From: an uncultured Chitinophagaceae bacterium
Lineage (GTDB): Bacteria > Bacteroidota > Bacteroidia > Chitinophagales > Chitinophagaceae
Reading direction: 5' to 3'
Length of the DNA stretch: 5,246 bases
Assembly (NCBI GenBank): GCA_946885665.1
Contig: CAMPGT010000266.1
Span: 1-5,246, forward strand
Shown here piece by piece: positions 1-5,246 of this stretch; the stretch's first letter is position 1; each line of letters starts with the position of its first letter. The notes below the pieces were generated by a model. That model made no database searches, had not been told where the DNA came from, and saw nothing but the letters and a program-made list of their open reading frames with translations. The position numbers and the translations under genes are program-made.

Positions 1-206
1 ACATAAATTCGATCTATAGAGAGATGACACCAAAGCAGTCGGAAGTTGTACTGGAACTGCTGAACGGCAACAACCAGCAGCAGGCGGCGGAAAATTTAAA
101 GCGGTCCAAAAGCACCATCAGCCAACACGTAACCGCCGGCCGGTGGGAGGAAATCAATAAGATATTGAACAATTACAACAGACTTGTGCAACTTGCGTCC
201 TTATGA
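1..206 (+). CDS. SatD-like protein, C-terminal helix-turn-helix part (5' truncated by window edge)
   Basis: This is the 3' end of a gene that enters from the left. The frame is open to the window edge: the codons before the ATG at 24 read INSIYRE, so that ATG is an internal methionine and not a convincing start. The visible 67 residues hold a helix-turn-helix of the sigma-70 region 4/LuxR type: TPKQSEVVLELL, then a QQQAAENLKRSKSTISQHV recognition part, then a basic/aromatic helix (GRWEEINKIL). This arrangement, directly before a DUF3307 gene, is what I recall for the C-terminus of SatD-family proteins. The family name comes from the streptococcal sat (secretion and acid tolerance) region, and its biochemical role is not established. 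The stop TGA (204-206) overlaps the next gene's ATG (203-205), which implies translational coupling. The helix-turn-helix is well supported. The SatD assignment rests on the tail and on context, because the main domain lies outside the window. A free-standing small regulator is the alternative. Confidence 0.72.
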   Translation, partial: INSIYREMTPKQSEVVLELLNGNNQQQAAENLKRSKSTISQHVTAGRWEEINKILNNYNRLVQLASL

Positions 207-910
207 TTGGAGAGATATGGCTCATGAAATTATTACTGTCGCACCTGCTTACCGACTTCGTGCTGCAGCCGAAGAGCTGGGTGAGCAACCGCAACGCCAA
301 ACATTTTGCTTCGGGTAAATTGTACCTGCACGGAGCGATCACCGGCATCGCGGCGCTGCTTTTCATCGGCCCCCGTTACTGGCCCGCCGCCGCCGTGATA
401 TTCGTCACTCATATTCTTATCGACGGCTGGAAGTCTTACCGCACCGAAAAGGCCATCTACTTTATCATCGACCAGTTGCTGCACATCGCTGTGATAGCCG
501 GTTGCTGGTACTTTTACTTTCTCACGCCGCAGGATACGCTTCGCGCCGCGCAATTGATCGGCTTCAACGATACTTTCTGGGTAGTCGTTCTTGCGGTGAT
601 ATCCCTTACAACGCCGGCGGGCATCCTCATTGGGCAGCTCACAAAAACGTGGCGCGAGAAGATCAACAACCCCGAAAGCCTCGAAAACGCCGGCAAATGG
701 ATAGGCATCATCGAGCGGATGATCGTTTTCATTTTTGTGCTTCTCGGCCAATATGCCGCGATCAGCCTGCTCATTGCCGCCAAGGGCATCATCAGGTTCA
801 ACGAAAAGGACAGGCCGGAAGTGAAAACCGAATACCTGGTGATCGGCACACTCATGAGTATCGTCATCGCCCTGGTGGTGGGCATGCTGGTGAGAGTGGC
901 GGTGTTCTGA
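203..910 (+). CDS. DUF3307 family multi-pass inner-membrane protein
   Basis: Encodes 235 residues with no known biochemical function. The N-terminal half carries the marks of DUF3307: HLLTDFVLQP (14-23), a H-x-x-x-D-x-x-K motif (H70, D74, K77) at the end of a membrane segment, and F-x-x-D-Q-x-x-H (F87 to H94). These conserved His, Asp, Gln and Lys residues sit next to hydrophobic stretches at about 48-73, 88-107, 124-147, 170-191 and 213-235, so an integral membrane protein with about five helices is expected. Residues 148-170 form a charged loop (TKTWREKINNPE). Two starts are possible. ATG 203 overlaps the upstream stop and is given here. ATG 224 would remove seven residues, has a GGAGAG at 209-214 with a 9-base spacer, and still keeps the whole conserved domain. 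A six-base hairpin (901-906 with 913-918) spans the stop codon but has no T-tract. The overlap with the SatD-like gene argues that the two proteins work together. Confidence 0.85.
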   Translation: MIGEIWLMKLLLSHLLTDFVLQPKSWVSNRNAKHFASGKLYLHGAITGIAALLFIGPRYWPAAAVIFVTHILIDGWKSYRTEKAIYFIIDQLLHIAVIAGCWYFYFLTPQDTLRAAQLIGFNDTFWVVVLAVISLTTPAGILIGQLTKTWREKINNPESLENAGKWIGIIERMIVFIFVLLGQYAAISLLIAAKGIIRFNEKDRPEVKTEYLVIGTLMSIVIALVVGMLVRVAVF

Positions 911-1028
911 AAAACACCTGCGCTCCAATAAATTTAAATTTAAAGAACACCGCAACCTGGCAAAACACCCGGCCGTATTATCATACGCTTTTATTCCGCC
1001 CTCATCCTTCACTTTTAAAAAACTGCGT
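911..1028. other. Intergenic gap between DUF3307 gene and TIGR03118 lipoprotein gene
   Basis: A 118-base gap. It contains a perfect 14-base AT palindrome at 929-942 (TAAATTTAAATTTA). The palindrome includes two overlapping near-matches to the Bacteroidota -7 box TAnnTTTG (TAAATTTA at 929-936 and 935-942), but I see no matching TTG box at the right distance upstream, so the promoter call is weak. A five-base stem (974-978 with 983-987) is followed by CTTTTATT and could be a poor terminator. No clear terminator for the upstream pair was found, so read-through into the lipoprotein gene remains possible. Confidence 0.4.
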
Positions 1029-2156
1029 ATGAAAAGAAATCACCAGTCACCGGGCTTGCAGTTTTATTTTGCGGGCCTGATCTTGCTCTGTACCCTCACT
1101 TTCGTTTCATCCTGCCGGAAACTCGACCGGTTCAACCCAACGCTGAAGCATTTCACGCAGGTTAACCTTGTTGACAACAACCAGGAGTACGGGGCGCCCA
1201 ACACCGACCCGCTGCAACTGAATGCATGGGGAATCGCTTTTAGTCCCAATGGCATTGCCTGGGTAAACTCGCAGGCCGGTCACGTAAGCGCCTTGTACGA
1301 CAAGGAAGGTGTGCCTGTAAGGCCACCGGTCAATGTTCCTTCTCCCGGCGGACCGACGGGCGGCAATCCCACCGGAATCGTTTTTAACGGCAGCGCCGAT
1401 TTTCAATTGAGTGGCGGCGCAGCGGCCCGATTCATTTTTGTTGGCGTTGACGGCGTACTGTCCGGCTGGAACCCGGCTTCCGGCGACAATGCCGAGCTCA
1501 TTAAAAATAATGCCGAAACTTCGGCCTACACCGGACTTACTCTCGACAGTGTGGACGGTTCCCGGTACCTGTATGCCGCCGACTTCCGGGCCGGAAAGGT
1601 GGAGGTGTGGGATGGCCAGTTTGCGCCGGTTTCGATGTCGTTCACCGATCCCGGCATCCCCGCAGGGTTCGCGCCGTTCAATGTTCAGCGTGTGGACGGA
1701 TGGATATATGTGACCTATGCGAAAGTTGGGGAAGACGGCGAGGATCAGCCTGGTGAAGGATTGGGATATGTAAGCATCTTCAAACCCAATGGCGATTTTG
1801 TGAAGCGCTTTGCGTCTCAGGGACCATTGAATGCACCCTGGGGCATAGCCAAGGCGCCGGCCTCATTTTTCAGGGACGTGGAGAACGATTGGGACGATAT
1901 GGAAAATGGCAAAACTTCCGGCAGCAGCAAGATTCTTATCGGCAACTTCGGCGACGGCTACATTAACGTGTACACCGAAGGTGGTACCTACCTTGGACAG
2001 TTGAAGAGCAGGGGCAGGCCCATTGCTATCGAAGGATTGTGGGCCATTACTTTTCCTCCCGCAACGGCCACCGCTATTGACCCGAACCGTCTTTATTTTG
2101 CCGCCGGCCCCAAAGATGAGGCCGATGGCCTGTTCGGCTACATTATCAAGCAATAA
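1029..2156 (+). CDS. TIGR03118 family secreted lipoprotein, beta-propeller-like
   Basis: Encodes 375 residues. The N-terminus is a lipoprotein signal peptide: basic MKRNHQ, a hydrophobic core at about 10-26, and lipobox V-S-S-C with C29 as the lipidated cysteine. The following residues are R-K-L-D, so the mature protein would be membrane-anchored on the far side of the inner membrane, in the periplasm or at the outer membrane. The body matches TIGR03118 landmarks in order: Q-V-N-L-V-D (44-49), LNAWGIA (64-70), N-P-T-G-I-V-F-N, F-x-x-G-V-D-G-V-L-S-G-W-N, a Y-A-A-D-F-R-A-G segment, F-T-D-P-G-I-P-A-G-F-A-P-F-N, LNAPWGIAKAP (267-277), GNFGDG (305-310), EGLWAITF (335-342) and GLFG (367-370). The recurring W-G and G-rich strand motifs suggest a six-bladed propeller like NHL or SMP-30 proteins. 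No ligand or enzyme activity is known. An acidic insert (FRDVENDWDDMENGK, about 281-295) lies just before GNFGDG. The gene stands alone and ends at a double hairpin. Confidence 0.85.
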   Translation: MKRNHQSPGLQFYFAGLILLCTLTFVSSCRKLDRFNPTLKHFTQVNLVDNNQEYGAPNTDPLQLNAWGIAFSPNGIAWVNSQAGHVSALYDKEGVPVRPPVNVPSPGGPTGGNPTGIVFNGSADFQLSGGAAARFIFVGVDGVLSGWNPASGDNAELIKNNAETSAYTGLTLDSVDGSRYLYAADFRAGKVEVWDGQFAPVSMSFTDPGIPAGFAPFNVQRVDGWIYVTYAKVGEDGEDQPGEGLGYVSIFKPNGDFVKRFASQGPLNAPWGIAKAPASFFRDVENDWDDMENGKTSGSSKILIGNFGDGYINVYTEGGTYLGQLKSRGRPIAIEGLWAITFPPATATAIDPNRLYFAAGPKDEADGLFGYIIKQ

Positions 2157-2172
2157 AGTTGCCCGTTTAATA

Positions 2173-2202
2173 GCGAAGAACAAACGTGTTTTGTTGCTTC
2201 GC
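2173..2202 (+). other. Long-stem hairpin in the 3' UTR of the lipoprotein gene
   Basis: GCGAAGAACAAA (2173-2184) pairs with TTTGTT (2190-2195) and CTTCGC (2197-2202). This makes a 12-base-pair stem with one bulged G at 2196 and a five-base loop. It lies 16 bases after the stop codon and one base before the next hairpin. It has no T-tract of its own, so it may be a barrier that protects the 3' end or a pause element helping the terminator. The pairing is read directly; the role is inferred. Confidence 0.65.
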
Positions 2203-2203
2203 C

Positions 2204-2238
2204 AGCCAGGTTTTCTGCCACAGTTACCTGGCTTTTTT
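2204..2238 (+). terminator. Intrinsic terminator of the TIGR03118 lipoprotein gene
   Basis: AGCCAGGT (2204-2211) pairs perfectly with ACCTGGCT (2226-2233), giving an eight-base stem with a 14-base loop. It is followed directly by a run of six T (2233-2238). It sits 47 bases after the stop codon and upstream of the promoter of the next gene, so it separates the two transcription units. Confidence 0.85.
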
Positions 2239-2258
2239 GCATAATATACCCCCTCCTA

Positions 2259-2289
2259 TTGCGTTAGGTATGTTTCTTGAATACTTTTG
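2259..2289 (+). promoter_or_regulatory. Bacteroidota-type promoter for the bi-domain oxidoreductase gene
   Basis: TTG at 2259-2261 and TACTTTTG at 2282-2289 are separated by 20 bases. The second box fits the Bacteroidota primary-sigma -7 consensus TAnnTTTG exactly, and the spacing is in the usual range. Transcription would begin a few bases after 2289, leaving a leader of about 30 bases before the ATG at 2327. The leader is AT-rich (ATTCAAAATTAAATTG) with no Shine-Dalgarno sequence, as is common in this phylum. Confidence 0.72.
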
Positions 2290-2326
2290 TGCCTCAAATC
2301 ACCATTAAACATTCAAAATTAAATTG

Positions 2327-4522
2327 ATGAAGCAGCTCATTCAGGATTTTAAAACGGGAGAATTGTATGTCGATGACCTGGATATTCCGGCCATTTCGAA
2401 AGGCATGGTGCTCGTGGAGAACAGCTTTTCGCTGATCAGCGCCGGCACGGAAAAGTCGACCGTTGACGTGGCCAAGGCTTCATTGATCAATAAGGCCAAA
2501 AAACGTCCCGACCTTGTGAAGCAGGTAATTCAGAATTACAAGAAGGAAGGGCTGATGGCCACGATCCAAAAGGTGCGCACAAAGCTCTCTTCTTTGAAGG
2601 CGCTGGGTTACAGCACTGCCGGCACGGTTGTGTCATCAATGGATACGAACGGTAAGTTCCCTCCCGGCACAAGGGTGGCCTGCGGTGGTGCAGATTATGC
2701 GTCGCACGCATCTTTTGTATCGGTGCCGCAGAACCTGGTGGCAAAGGTGCCGGACAATGTTACTCTCGAAGAGGCCGCCTTTACCACGCTGGGCGCCATC
2801 GCCCTGCAGGGTGTGCGCCAGGCCGCTCCCACCCTCGGCGAAAATGTATGCGTGATAGGTCTGGGTTTGCTCGGGCAGATCACCTGCCAACTGCTGCATG
2901 CAAACGGATGTAAAGTTTTTGGTATCGATATTTCCAACGCATCGGTTGAATTCACCAACAAGCATAAATATGCCATCGCCTACAACCGTTCCGACGGAAA
3001 CCTGAAAAGTGCGGCGCTGGATTTTTCCAACGGCTATGGCTTCGACAAGGTGATCATTACCGCCGGCGCGCCGAATAACGACCCGATCGTTTTGGCCACA
3101 GAACTGCTGCGCAAAAAGGGCCAACTGATACTGGTGGGTGCGGTGCCAATGGATATTCCGCGCGAACCCTACTTCTATAAAAAAGAACTGGAACTGAAAA
3201 TATCGTGTTCGTATGGCCCCGGCCGTTATGATGTGAAATACGAGGAAGAAGGTAATGATTATCCCATCGGTTATGTGCGCTGGACGGAGCAACGCAACAT
3301 GGAAGCGTTCCTCGACCTCCTCTCGATGAAAATGATCGATGTAAAGCCGCTCATTACCCATACGTTCGACATCGAGCATGGCATGGAGGCTTACGACATC
3401 ATCCTCGGCAAAAGAAAAGAGCCTTACATCGGCATGCTGCTGAAATATACTGAAGCCGCAAAGCAGGAGCAGCGCCTGCCGAAAGCCGCCGCGCCCGCAA
3501 ACGGAAATCCGGTTATTGGGTTTATCGGTGCCGGCAGCTTTGCGCAATCTTATTTGCTTCCCAATGCAAAGGCGGGTGGCAGCCTGGATACAGTGGTAAC
3601 GCGCACCGGCGTGAACGCAAAAAACGTTGCAGGAAAATTCGGGTTTCCCAACAGCTCGACCGATGCCGGCGAGGTGTTAAACAAGTCGGCAATAAATACG
3701 CTTTTCATCGCCACACAGCACGATACCCACGCCAAATATGTGGTAGAAGGGTTAAGGCACAGCAAGGCAGTGTTTGTGGAGAAACCGCTCGCACTTACCT
3801 ACGATGAACTGGCGGAGGTGAAGAAAACATACCTGGCACATCCGAATATACTCATGGTAGGATTTAACAGGAGATTTTCTGACATCGCCGTTCGCGTAAA
3901 GAAAGAATTTCAGAGCGTAACGGAGCCGCTGGTAATGAATTTCAGGGTGAACGCCGGATTTATTCCCAAGGATCACTGGACGCAGCGCGAAGCCGGCGGC
4001 GGAAGAATTCTGGGAGAAGTTTGTCACTTTATTGACCTGATGCAGTATTTCTCGGGAAGCGATCCCGTGCGCGTGTACGCGGAGTGTATAGATTCGCACA
4101 ACGACATGCTGGAAAATGCGGACAATATAGCGGTGGTGGTGAAGTTTGCTAATGGTTCCGTGGGTAATCTCACTTACGTGGCTAATGGCGACAAAGCAAT
4201 GCCGAAAGAATATCTTGAGATATTCGGGGGTAATGTGAGCTTTACCATCAACGATTTTAAATCGGGTGTGCTTTACCGTAATAATAAAGAAGTGAAGATC
4301 CCCAACCAGGGCAAGGGGCACAAGCAGGAGGTAGATGCATTTTTACATGCCGTTAAAAATGGTGGCGAAGCGCCGATCGACTTTCACTCCCTGTACATGA
4401 CGACGCTGGTGACGCTGAAAATACTCGATTCGCTTTCTACCGGATTTGCACAAAACATGGAAGTTGCCGAGGCGGATGAGCCGGCTCAGCAAATCGTTGA
4501 AGAGAAAGAGCTTTCGAATTAA
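2327..4522 (+). CDS. Bi-domain oxidoreductase: MDR (alcohol dehydrogenase-like) fused to Gfo/Idh/MocA
   Basis: Encodes 731 residues from ATG 2327. An in-frame TTG lies directly before it at 2324, but ATG is the better start. Residues 1 to about 370 are a medium-chain dehydrogenase-like unit: ISAGTE (37-42), GYSTAG (94-99) and a Rossmann dinucleotide site GLGLLG (178-183). The usual G-I-C-G and G-H-E motifs that bring the catalytic zinc ligands are replaced by these ISAGTE and GYSTAG stretches, so a classic zinc alcohol dehydrogenase mechanism is unlikely. A K/A-rich linker (about 372-394) leads to a Gfo/Idh/MocA unit: nucleotide site GAGSFA (401-406), EKP (485-487, the family's catalytic lysine) and GGGRILGEVCHFID with H567 and D570. 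The C-terminus is a short acidic tail. The protein is probably a cytoplasmic NAD(P)-dependent sugar or sugar-nucleotide oxidoreductase. From recall, relatives often lie in surface-polysaccharide clusters beside heparinase II/III-like and glycosyltransferase genes. Here none is visible, and the gene has its own promoter and terminator. The substrate is unknown. Confidence 0.9.
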   Translation: MKQLIQDFKTGELYVDDLDIPAISKGMVLVENSFSLISAGTEKSTVDVAKASLINKAKKRPDLVKQVIQNYKKEGLMATIQKVRTKLSSLKALGYSTAGTVVSSMDTNGKFPPGTRVACGGADYASHASFVSVPQNLVAKVPDNVTLEEAAFTTLGAIALQGVRQAAPTLGENVCVIGLGLLGQITCQLLHANGCKVFGIDISNASVEFTNKHKYAIAYNRSDGNLKSAALDFSNGYGFDKVIITAGAPNNDPIVLATELLRKKGQLILVGAVPMDIPREPYFYKKELELKISCSYGPGRYDVKYEEEGNDYPIGYVRWTEQRNMEAFLDLLSMKMIDVKPLITHTFDIEHGMEAYDIILGKRKEPYIGMLLKYTEAAKQEQRLPKAAAPANGNPVIGFIGAGSFAQSYLLPNAKAGGSLDTVVTRTGVNAKNVAGKFGFPNSSTDAGEVLNKSAINTLFIATQHDTHAKYVVEGLRHSKAVFVEKPLALTYDELAEVKKTYLAHPNILMVGFNRRFSDIAVRVKKEFQSVTEPLVMNFRVNAGFIPKDHWTQREAGGGRILGEVCHFIDLMQYFSGSDPVRVYAECIDSHNDMLENADNIAVVVKFANGSVGNLTYVANGDKAMPKEYLEIFGGNVSFTINDFKSGVLYRNNKEVKIPNQGKGHKQEVDAFLHAVKNGGEAPIDFHSLYMTTLVTLKILDSLSTGFAQNMEVAEADEPAQQIVEEKELSN

Positions 4523-4532
4523 GTTATCATCT

Positions 4533-4605
4533 CCCTGCAGGAGAAATTCATGTGTTGTTTGCTGAATGGATGCGGCACCAACTGAAGACTTCTGCAGGGT
4601 TTTTT
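4533..4605 (+). terminator. Long-stem intrinsic terminator of the bi-domain gene, overlapping the convergent gene's 3' end
   Basis: CCCTGCAGGAG (4533-4543) pairs with CTTCTGCAGGG (4589-4599), an 11-base stem with one G-T pair at 4541/4591. The 45-base loop can fold further: TTCA (4547-4550) with TGAA (4583-4586), and GTTG (4554-4557) with CAAC (4579-4582). Six T follow at 4600-4605. The last two T lie inside the TAA stop codon of the minus-strand gene (4604-4606). Read on the minus strand, the same stem is followed by AGATGATAAC with no T run, so it should work well only for plus-strand transcription. Confidence 0.75.
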
Positions 4606-5053
4606 ATTTTCCTTTTCCTTCGAGGTAGTCTTTCAGCGAAGTGTTGATGATGTGGGTCCAGCCTTCGGTGAAACTGCTTCTTGCGAAATCTTTTTCCCGG
4701 GGGAACGTGTCTATCCCGCTGTGGGTTAGCTTGAGGCGGGTGTCATTTCCTTCGCCGAACAATTCAAAGTTGAGGATGGAATTTCCTTCGTAGGCGTCAT
4801 ATCGCCAGGAATAGCTGAGTTTCTTTTCCGGTACTGCTTCCAGTACTTTGCACAGGTGCCGGTATGTTTTTTCATCACTACCTCCGCTGAATTCAAATTC
4901 AAAGCCAACTTCCGGTTTGAAATCTGACACATCGAAGTACCATTTTTTCATTTCATGCTTGTCGGTGAGTGCTTTCCATACGTTTGCAACGGGTGCGTGG
5001 AAGGTTCTTTCGATGATGATGGGTGTGCCAGTGGTTGTAACATCTGTTGTCAT
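4604..5053 (-). CDS. SRPBCC / AHSA1-like (START-like fold) domain protein
   Basis: Encodes 149 residues, the normal length of a single-domain SRPBCC protein of the AHSA1 (activator of Hsp90 ATPase homologue 1-like) group. Landmarks in order: a first strand IIIERTFHAPVANVWKALTD (12-31) with W26; MKKWYF (35-40) with W38; a GFEFEFSGG strand (50-58); HLCKVLEAVPEKKLSYSWRY (66-85); TRLKLTHSGI (105-114); and the closing long helix EGWTHIINTSLKDYLEG (130-146) with W132. The fold makes a hydrophobic cavity that binds small ligands. Bacterial members have mostly unknown ligands, so no function can be given beyond the fold. It is probably cytoplasmic, with no signal peptide. The start ATG at 5053 follows an AT-only leader with no Shine-Dalgarno sequence. 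The gene converges on the bi-domain oxidoreductase gene and is somewhat poorer in GC (about 45-50% by eye). Such genes often sit beside ArsR-type regulators, but none is visible here. Confidence 0.88.
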   Translation of the reverse strand: MTTDVTTTGTPIIIERTFHAPVANVWKALTDKHEMKKWYFDVSDFKPEVGFEFEFSGGSDEKTYRHLCKVLEAVPEKKLSYSWRYDAYEGNSILNFELFGEGNDTRLKLTHSGIDTFPREKDFARSSFTEGWTHIINTSLKDYLEGKGK

Positions 5054-5246
5054 AATATTTTATTTATAAGGTTATTCATATTTGCTCCAATGATGTTTAG
5101 AAAAAATCACTTTGATCTATTTTAAGTTTGTCTTAATTCAAAGGGCACTTTTTCTTTTTTAAGTATGGTGTCATTCCAGGATTACTTTTATCCATTTCTC
5201 TGAAATTCGATAGAAAAAGAAATTTGTGCGACTTCCACCTAAGCAC
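5054..5246. other. AT-rich flank upstream of the SRPBCC gene, no supported gene
   Basis: About 190 bases with a sharp drop in GC: 14 of 60 bases in 5101-5160 are G or C. It must contain the promoter of the minus-strand SRPBCC gene, but I found no good TAnnTTTG match on that strand. On the plus strand TAAGTTTG (5123-5130) fits the -7 consensus, but no TTG box lies at the expected distance, and the only following ATG (5154) opens just 12 codons. CTTTGA (5110-5115) pairs with TCAAAG (5138-5143), and TTAAG (5122-5126) with CTTAA (5132-5136), a weak AT hairpin. Two minus-strand frames are open from the window edge, ending at stops at 5171-5173 and 5133-5135. They read as unrecognised peptides of 24 and 37 residues and may or may not be the tail of a gene to the right. 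Confidence 0.5.

Noticed and set aside
24..206. A complete 60-residue free-standing HTH protein starting at ATG 24
   Set aside because: The frame stays open upstream to the window edge, and the peptide looks like the tail of a larger protein, so it is described as a truncated gene instead.
901..918. Hairpin GGTGTT/AACACC spanning the DUF3307 stop codon as a terminator
   Set aside because: Only six base pairs, with no T-tract after it (TGCGCTCC follows).
233..1012. A 259-codon open frame on the minus strand opposite the DUF3307 gene
   Set aside because: Its translation is low-complexity in character, rich in H, R and D, with no recognisable motif. It lies opposite a gene with clear family motifs and is explained by GC-biased codons.
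502..1032. A 176-codon plus-strand frame overlapping the DUF3307 gene and the following gap
   Set aside because: Out of frame with a well-supported membrane protein; the product is R/H/G-rich with no domain signature.
2324..2326. TTG as the start of the bi-domain oxidoreductase
   Set aside because: An ATG follows directly in frame at 2327. One extra residue has no support, and ATG is the stronger initiator.
2636..3547. A 303-codon open frame on the minus strand inside the bi-domain oxidoreductase gene
   Set aside because: The plus-strand frame carries the Rossmann site and continuous domain homology through this stretch. The antisense product has no motif, no ribosome site and no plausible promoter.
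5154..5192. Small plus-strand peptide beginning at ATG 5154
   Set aside because: Only 12 codons before TGA, in AT-rich DNA, with no ribosome site and no recognisable sequence.

Overview
The window looks like chromosomal DNA of a Bacteroidota bacterium, most likely of the Chitinophagaceae type. The basis is a clear Bacteroidota-style promoter (TTG, 20-base spacer, TACTTTTG) before the largest gene, AT-rich leaders with little Shine-Dalgarno sequence, a lipoprotein signal peptide followed by a charged residue pair, and the gene families present. The genus is inference; there is no rRNA or marker gene here. Coding DNA is roughly 50-57% GC by eye, while the far right end is very AT-rich.

Layout, left to right. 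(1) Positions 1-910 hold the 3' end of a SatD-like gene with a C-terminal helix-turn-helix, overlapping by four bases (ATGA) a DUF3307 multi-pass membrane protein. This is a translationally coupled pair of unknown function. (2) After a 118-base gap, 1029-2156 encodes a secreted, lipid-anchored beta-propeller-like protein of the TIGR03118 family. It ends in two back-to-back hairpins, the second a standard intrinsic terminator. (3) A recognisable promoter at 2259-2289 drives a 731-residue fused oxidoreductase (2327-4522): an MDR/alcohol-dehydrogenase-like half without the usual zinc ligands, joined to a Gfo/Idh/MocA half with its EKP and H-x-x-D motifs. Its terminator has a long stem, and the T-tract runs into the stop codon of the next gene. 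(4) A convergent minus-strand gene (5053-4604) encodes a small SRPBCC/AHSA1 protein. (5) 5054-5246 is AT-rich and holds no gene that can be supported, only a weak hairpin and short open frames reaching the window edge.

The genes look like independent housekeeping or accessory transcription units, not one system: each of the three right-hand genes is separated by its own promoter, terminator or strand change. The two least explained items are the SatD/DUF3307 pair and the solitary bi-domain oxidoreductase, whose relatives usually sit in surface-polysaccharide clusters. No mobile element, CRISPR array, tRNA or rRNA was seen, and I found no convincing evidence of a new multi-gene system in this window.
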